In this document: piece after piece, positions 6,570 through 8,060 of the stretch
Layout of the letters: every line of letters starts with the position of its first letter
Numbering within the stretch: position 1 is the first letter of the stretch
Source: an uncultured bacterium
GTDB taxonomy: Bacteria; Bacillota; Clostridia; Lachnospirales; Lachnospiraceae
Assembly: GCA_947086625.1 (NCBI GenBank)
Contig: CAMTZV010000044.1
Location: forward strand, 1 to 8,060
DNA: 8,060 nucleotides
Reading direction: 5' to 3'
Made by a program: the position numbers and the translations under genes
The notes under the pieces: model-generated
What the model was told of the DNA's origin: nothing
The model's database searches: none
The model's input: the letters and a program-made list of their open reading frames with translations, nothing else

Positions 6570-6575
6570 CCCCCC
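6570..6575 (-). promoter_or_regulatory. Shine-Dalgarno-like G run supporting the GTG start at 6558
   Basis: The minus strand reads AAAGGGGGG, then 11 bases, then GTG. The spacing is at the long end but better than anything before the ATGs at 6600 or 6522, so it favours the GTG start. Confidence 0.4.
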
Positions 6576-6618
6576 TTTGCCCTGCTGCGGACGAATACAT
6601 CCGGCCAGGGATAAAACG

Positions 6619-7068
6619 TCATGGCTTTCTATCAGGAAGCCATTGGATAAACGCTGTCTTATCCGTGCTGTTATAGCCCGCGTTTCTGTAAAAATCCAGC
6701 GTCTTTTTCTCGCTGCTTCCTGTCAGCAGCATCATTTTATAGCAGCCGCACCGTTCTGCGATCCCTTTTGCATATGCCAGACATTCGGACGCCAGGCCGC
6801 GCCCTCTGTAATCCGCGTGGGTAACGACATTTTCCAGAAAAGCGTACGGGCGTACCTGCCTCGTCAAATTCGGGATAATCACGCACACGCACGAAGAGAC
6901 GATGCGCCCGTCGATCTCATTCACAATCAGATGATGGTTTTCATCCTCTCAAATCTGTTTCCACGTATCCGACAAATGCTCCGAACCTTCGGGGACGGAT
7001 TCTTCGTGTAAATATAAATACAGCTCTAAAATTCCTTTTAAATCTTCTTTTCCGGCTTCCCGTACCAT
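6619..7068 (-). pseudogene. GNAT-family N-acetyltransferase gene interrupted by an in-frame TGA
   Basis: From the ATG at 7068 the frame reads MVREAGKEDLKGILELYLYL and continues to codon 39, where TGA (6949-6951) stops it. The same frame then resumes without any shift, giving EDENHHLIVNEIDG and the acetyl-CoA-binding segment ENVVTHADYRGRGLASECLAY (R88-G-R-G-L-A93), and ends at 6619 after 149 positions, a normal GNAT length. GGAGGG (7079-7084) lies ten bases before the ATG. The two parts together match one complete GNAT domain, so a single substitution seems to have broken it. A GTG at 6924 could restart translation but has no RBS and would lack the first strand and helix. Upstream codons are AT-richer than in the neighbouring genes. 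GNAT enzymes transfer acetyl from acetyl-CoA to amines; the substrate is unknown. A sequencing error is possible. Confidence 0.75.
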
Positions 7069-7103
7069 TCTGCTGAAACCCTCCGCATTTCGTTCTAAAT
7101 TCT

Positions 7104-8060
7104 TCACAGCCCCTCAAACGGGAAATGCTTCCCGCCCCGCGGGTACTCCCGGTCGAGGTATTCCTCGCGGATGAGCCGCTCCACCGCCTGAATCTCGATC
7201 AAAAGCTCCGCCGCCGACATGCGCAGCGCCCCGCCGGAGCTGACCGTGAGCTGTTCGAGCGAATCGGACGTAGCGACGGTCACCTTCACCTTTTTGCCAA
7301 GGCCGCGCACATACTCCTCGATATACATGTCCGCCGTCTGCCCCTCTCTTGTAAACACAAGACGAATATTGTGATAGTCCTGCTCGCTGCCCGCGCCGCC
7401 CGTTCGCCGGTAGGCGTCGTAGACGACAATCAGTCTGCATTGCTTATAGCCCTGATAGTTGCACAAAATGTCGTTGAGCCTGTCCCTTGCGCCGTCGAGA
7501 TTGTGCGCCGCCAGCTTTTTTAATTCCTCCCACGCGAAAATAACGTTATAGCCGTCCACGATCAGGTATTCTTCCGGCGCATCCGGGCGCTTTCTCGGAT
7601 AGTCGGACGCCGCAGGCGCTTTCACGCGCGACGCGTAAGAGACGGATTTTTCGGGCTTCTCGTAGCCAAGGTTCGTATCCCCCGCGCCCGTTCGCCGCTT
7701 CACCTCGCCGAATGTGCGCGCGAAGATCTCCTCGAGCTCCTTCTCATCCGCATAGGTTCCCGCGCCGCGCGGCGTGCGCGCCTTCTCGCGCGCCTGCTCC
7801 CGCCGCTGCTCGCCCTGCACGCGCGCACGCTCGTATTCCTCCGGGTCAAACGCGTCCGCCGCCGGAGCGTCTCCCTGCGCAAGCGCTAAGGGAAGATGCA
7901 TATAATTTTCCACCTCGTACCACGGCACGACAACCCCCGCCCCGTGCGAACAGAACACCGAGCCGGTCGGATTGTCCAGGTCGCTCTCGCTGTCATAACC
8001 GATCTCCAATACGATCCGCTCCTGCTTTTCCTCCCCGAGCGGCCGGTAATCCGCCAGCTC
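7104..8060 (-). CDS. C-terminal part of a translation GTPase (TetM/EF-G-like) fused to a YacP/Rae1-type NYN endonuclease domain
   Basis: 318 residues are visible; the frame is open to the right edge, so the N-terminus lies outside the window. Residues 1-57 (with TGSVFCSHGAGVVVPWYEV and YMHLP) look like the tail of the TetM/TetW-like translation factor GTPases of clostridia. Residues 58-162 are a charged, Arg- and Ala-rich linker with one predicted helix (EKELEEIFARTFGEV). Residues 163-302 are a complete NYN/YacP domain: EEYLIVDGYNVIFAW (Asp169), ARDRL, VVYDAY (Asp215), GQTADMYIEE (Asp244), ATSDSLEQ (Asp266), GALRMSAAELL. In Bacillus subtilis this domain is Rae1, which cuts mRNA in the ribosomal A site. 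A GTPase-nuclease fusion would thus be ribosome-directed. NYN identity is strong; the GTPase assignment rests on a short tail. A TTG at 8009 is internal and not the start. The gene ends 35 bases before the GNAT start. Confidence 0.8.
   Translation of the reverse strand, partial: ELADYRPLGEEKQERIVLEIGYDSESDLDNPTGSVFCSHGAGVVVPWYEVENYMHLPLALAQGDAPAADAFDPEEYERARVQGEQRREQAREKARTPRGAGTYADEKELEEIFARTFGEVKRRTGAGDTNLGYEKPEKSVSYASRVKAPAASDYPRKRPDAPEEYLIVDGYNVIFAWEELKKLAAHNLDGARDRLNDILCNYQGYKQCRLIVVYDAYRRTGGAGSEQDYHNIRLVFTREGQTADMYIEEYVRGLGKKVKVTVATSDSLEQLTVSSGGALRMSAAELLIEIQAVERLIREEYLDREYPRGGKHFPFEGL

Noticed and set aside
6305..6622. A frame starting with an ATG that overlaps the GNAT stop codon (ATGA) and passes through a G6A6 run, suggesting programmed frameshifting into the COG3581 gene
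   Set aside because: A -1 slip leads to a stop almost at once, and only a +1 shift would enter the COG3581 frame. The peptide before the run has no recognisable features, and the GTG start explains the gene without it.
6949..6951. In-frame TGA as a selenocysteine codon
   Set aside because: No GNAT selenoprotein is known to me, the position is not catalytic, and only a 4-bp stem can be drawn just downstream, too weak for a bacterial SECIS.
7107..7107. GTG overlapping the stop of the NYN fusion gene (GTGA) as the GNAT start
   Set aside because: In frame and possible, but the purine-rich stretch is only two bases away and relatives begin near the MVREA segment, where GGAGGG precedes an ATG at 7068.

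Overview
The window reads as a chromosomal stretch from a high-GC anaerobic Firmicute, most likely a gut Lachnospiraceae-type Clostridium. The evidence is protein family content (EutE/PduP and FucO-type enzymes, an HgdB-related Fe-S protein, a Gram-positive-style lipoprotein), strong AGGAGG-type ribosome binding sites, and GC-rich genes separated by very AT-rich control regions. The genus assignment is inference. Every supported gene lies on the minus strand, so transcription runs from high to low coordinates.

Right part (8060 to 5287): the C-terminal half of a large protein that joins the tail of a TetM/EF-G-like translation GTPase to a YacP/Rae1-type NYN endonuclease domain (runs off the right edge); a GNAT acetyltransferase gene broken by one in-frame TGA; and a stand-alone COG3581-type protein related to 2-hydroxyacyl-CoA dehydratases that keeps its likely Fe-S cysteines. 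The spacings are short and no terminator is visible between them, so they may be co-transcribed.

Middle part (5275 to 1309): a textbook sigma-A promoter (TTGACA-16-TATAAT) drives three closely spaced genes: a CoA-acylating aldehyde dehydrogenase of the EutE/PduP family with an N-terminal helix like a microcompartment encapsulation peptide, a family 1 ABC solute-binding protein with no signal peptide, and a FucO-like iron-dependent alcohol dehydrogenase. A clear Rho-independent terminator follows. The two enzymes would dispose of a short aldehyde in both directions: oxidation to acyl-CoA and reduction to alcohol or diol. Examples are propionaldehyde or lactaldehyde from fucose, rhamnose or propanediol breakdown. 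The cytosolic binding protein between them is the odd member.

Left part (1308 to 1): an AT-rich gene-free region of about 420 bases with a promoter and several repeated motifs, then the start of a sugar-type ABC lipoprotein (periplasmic-binding-protein type 1 fold) that runs off the left edge.

The observations most worth following are the GTPase-tail/Rae1 fusion, the signal-less solute-binding protein inside an aldehyde operon, and the free-standing COG3581 protein.
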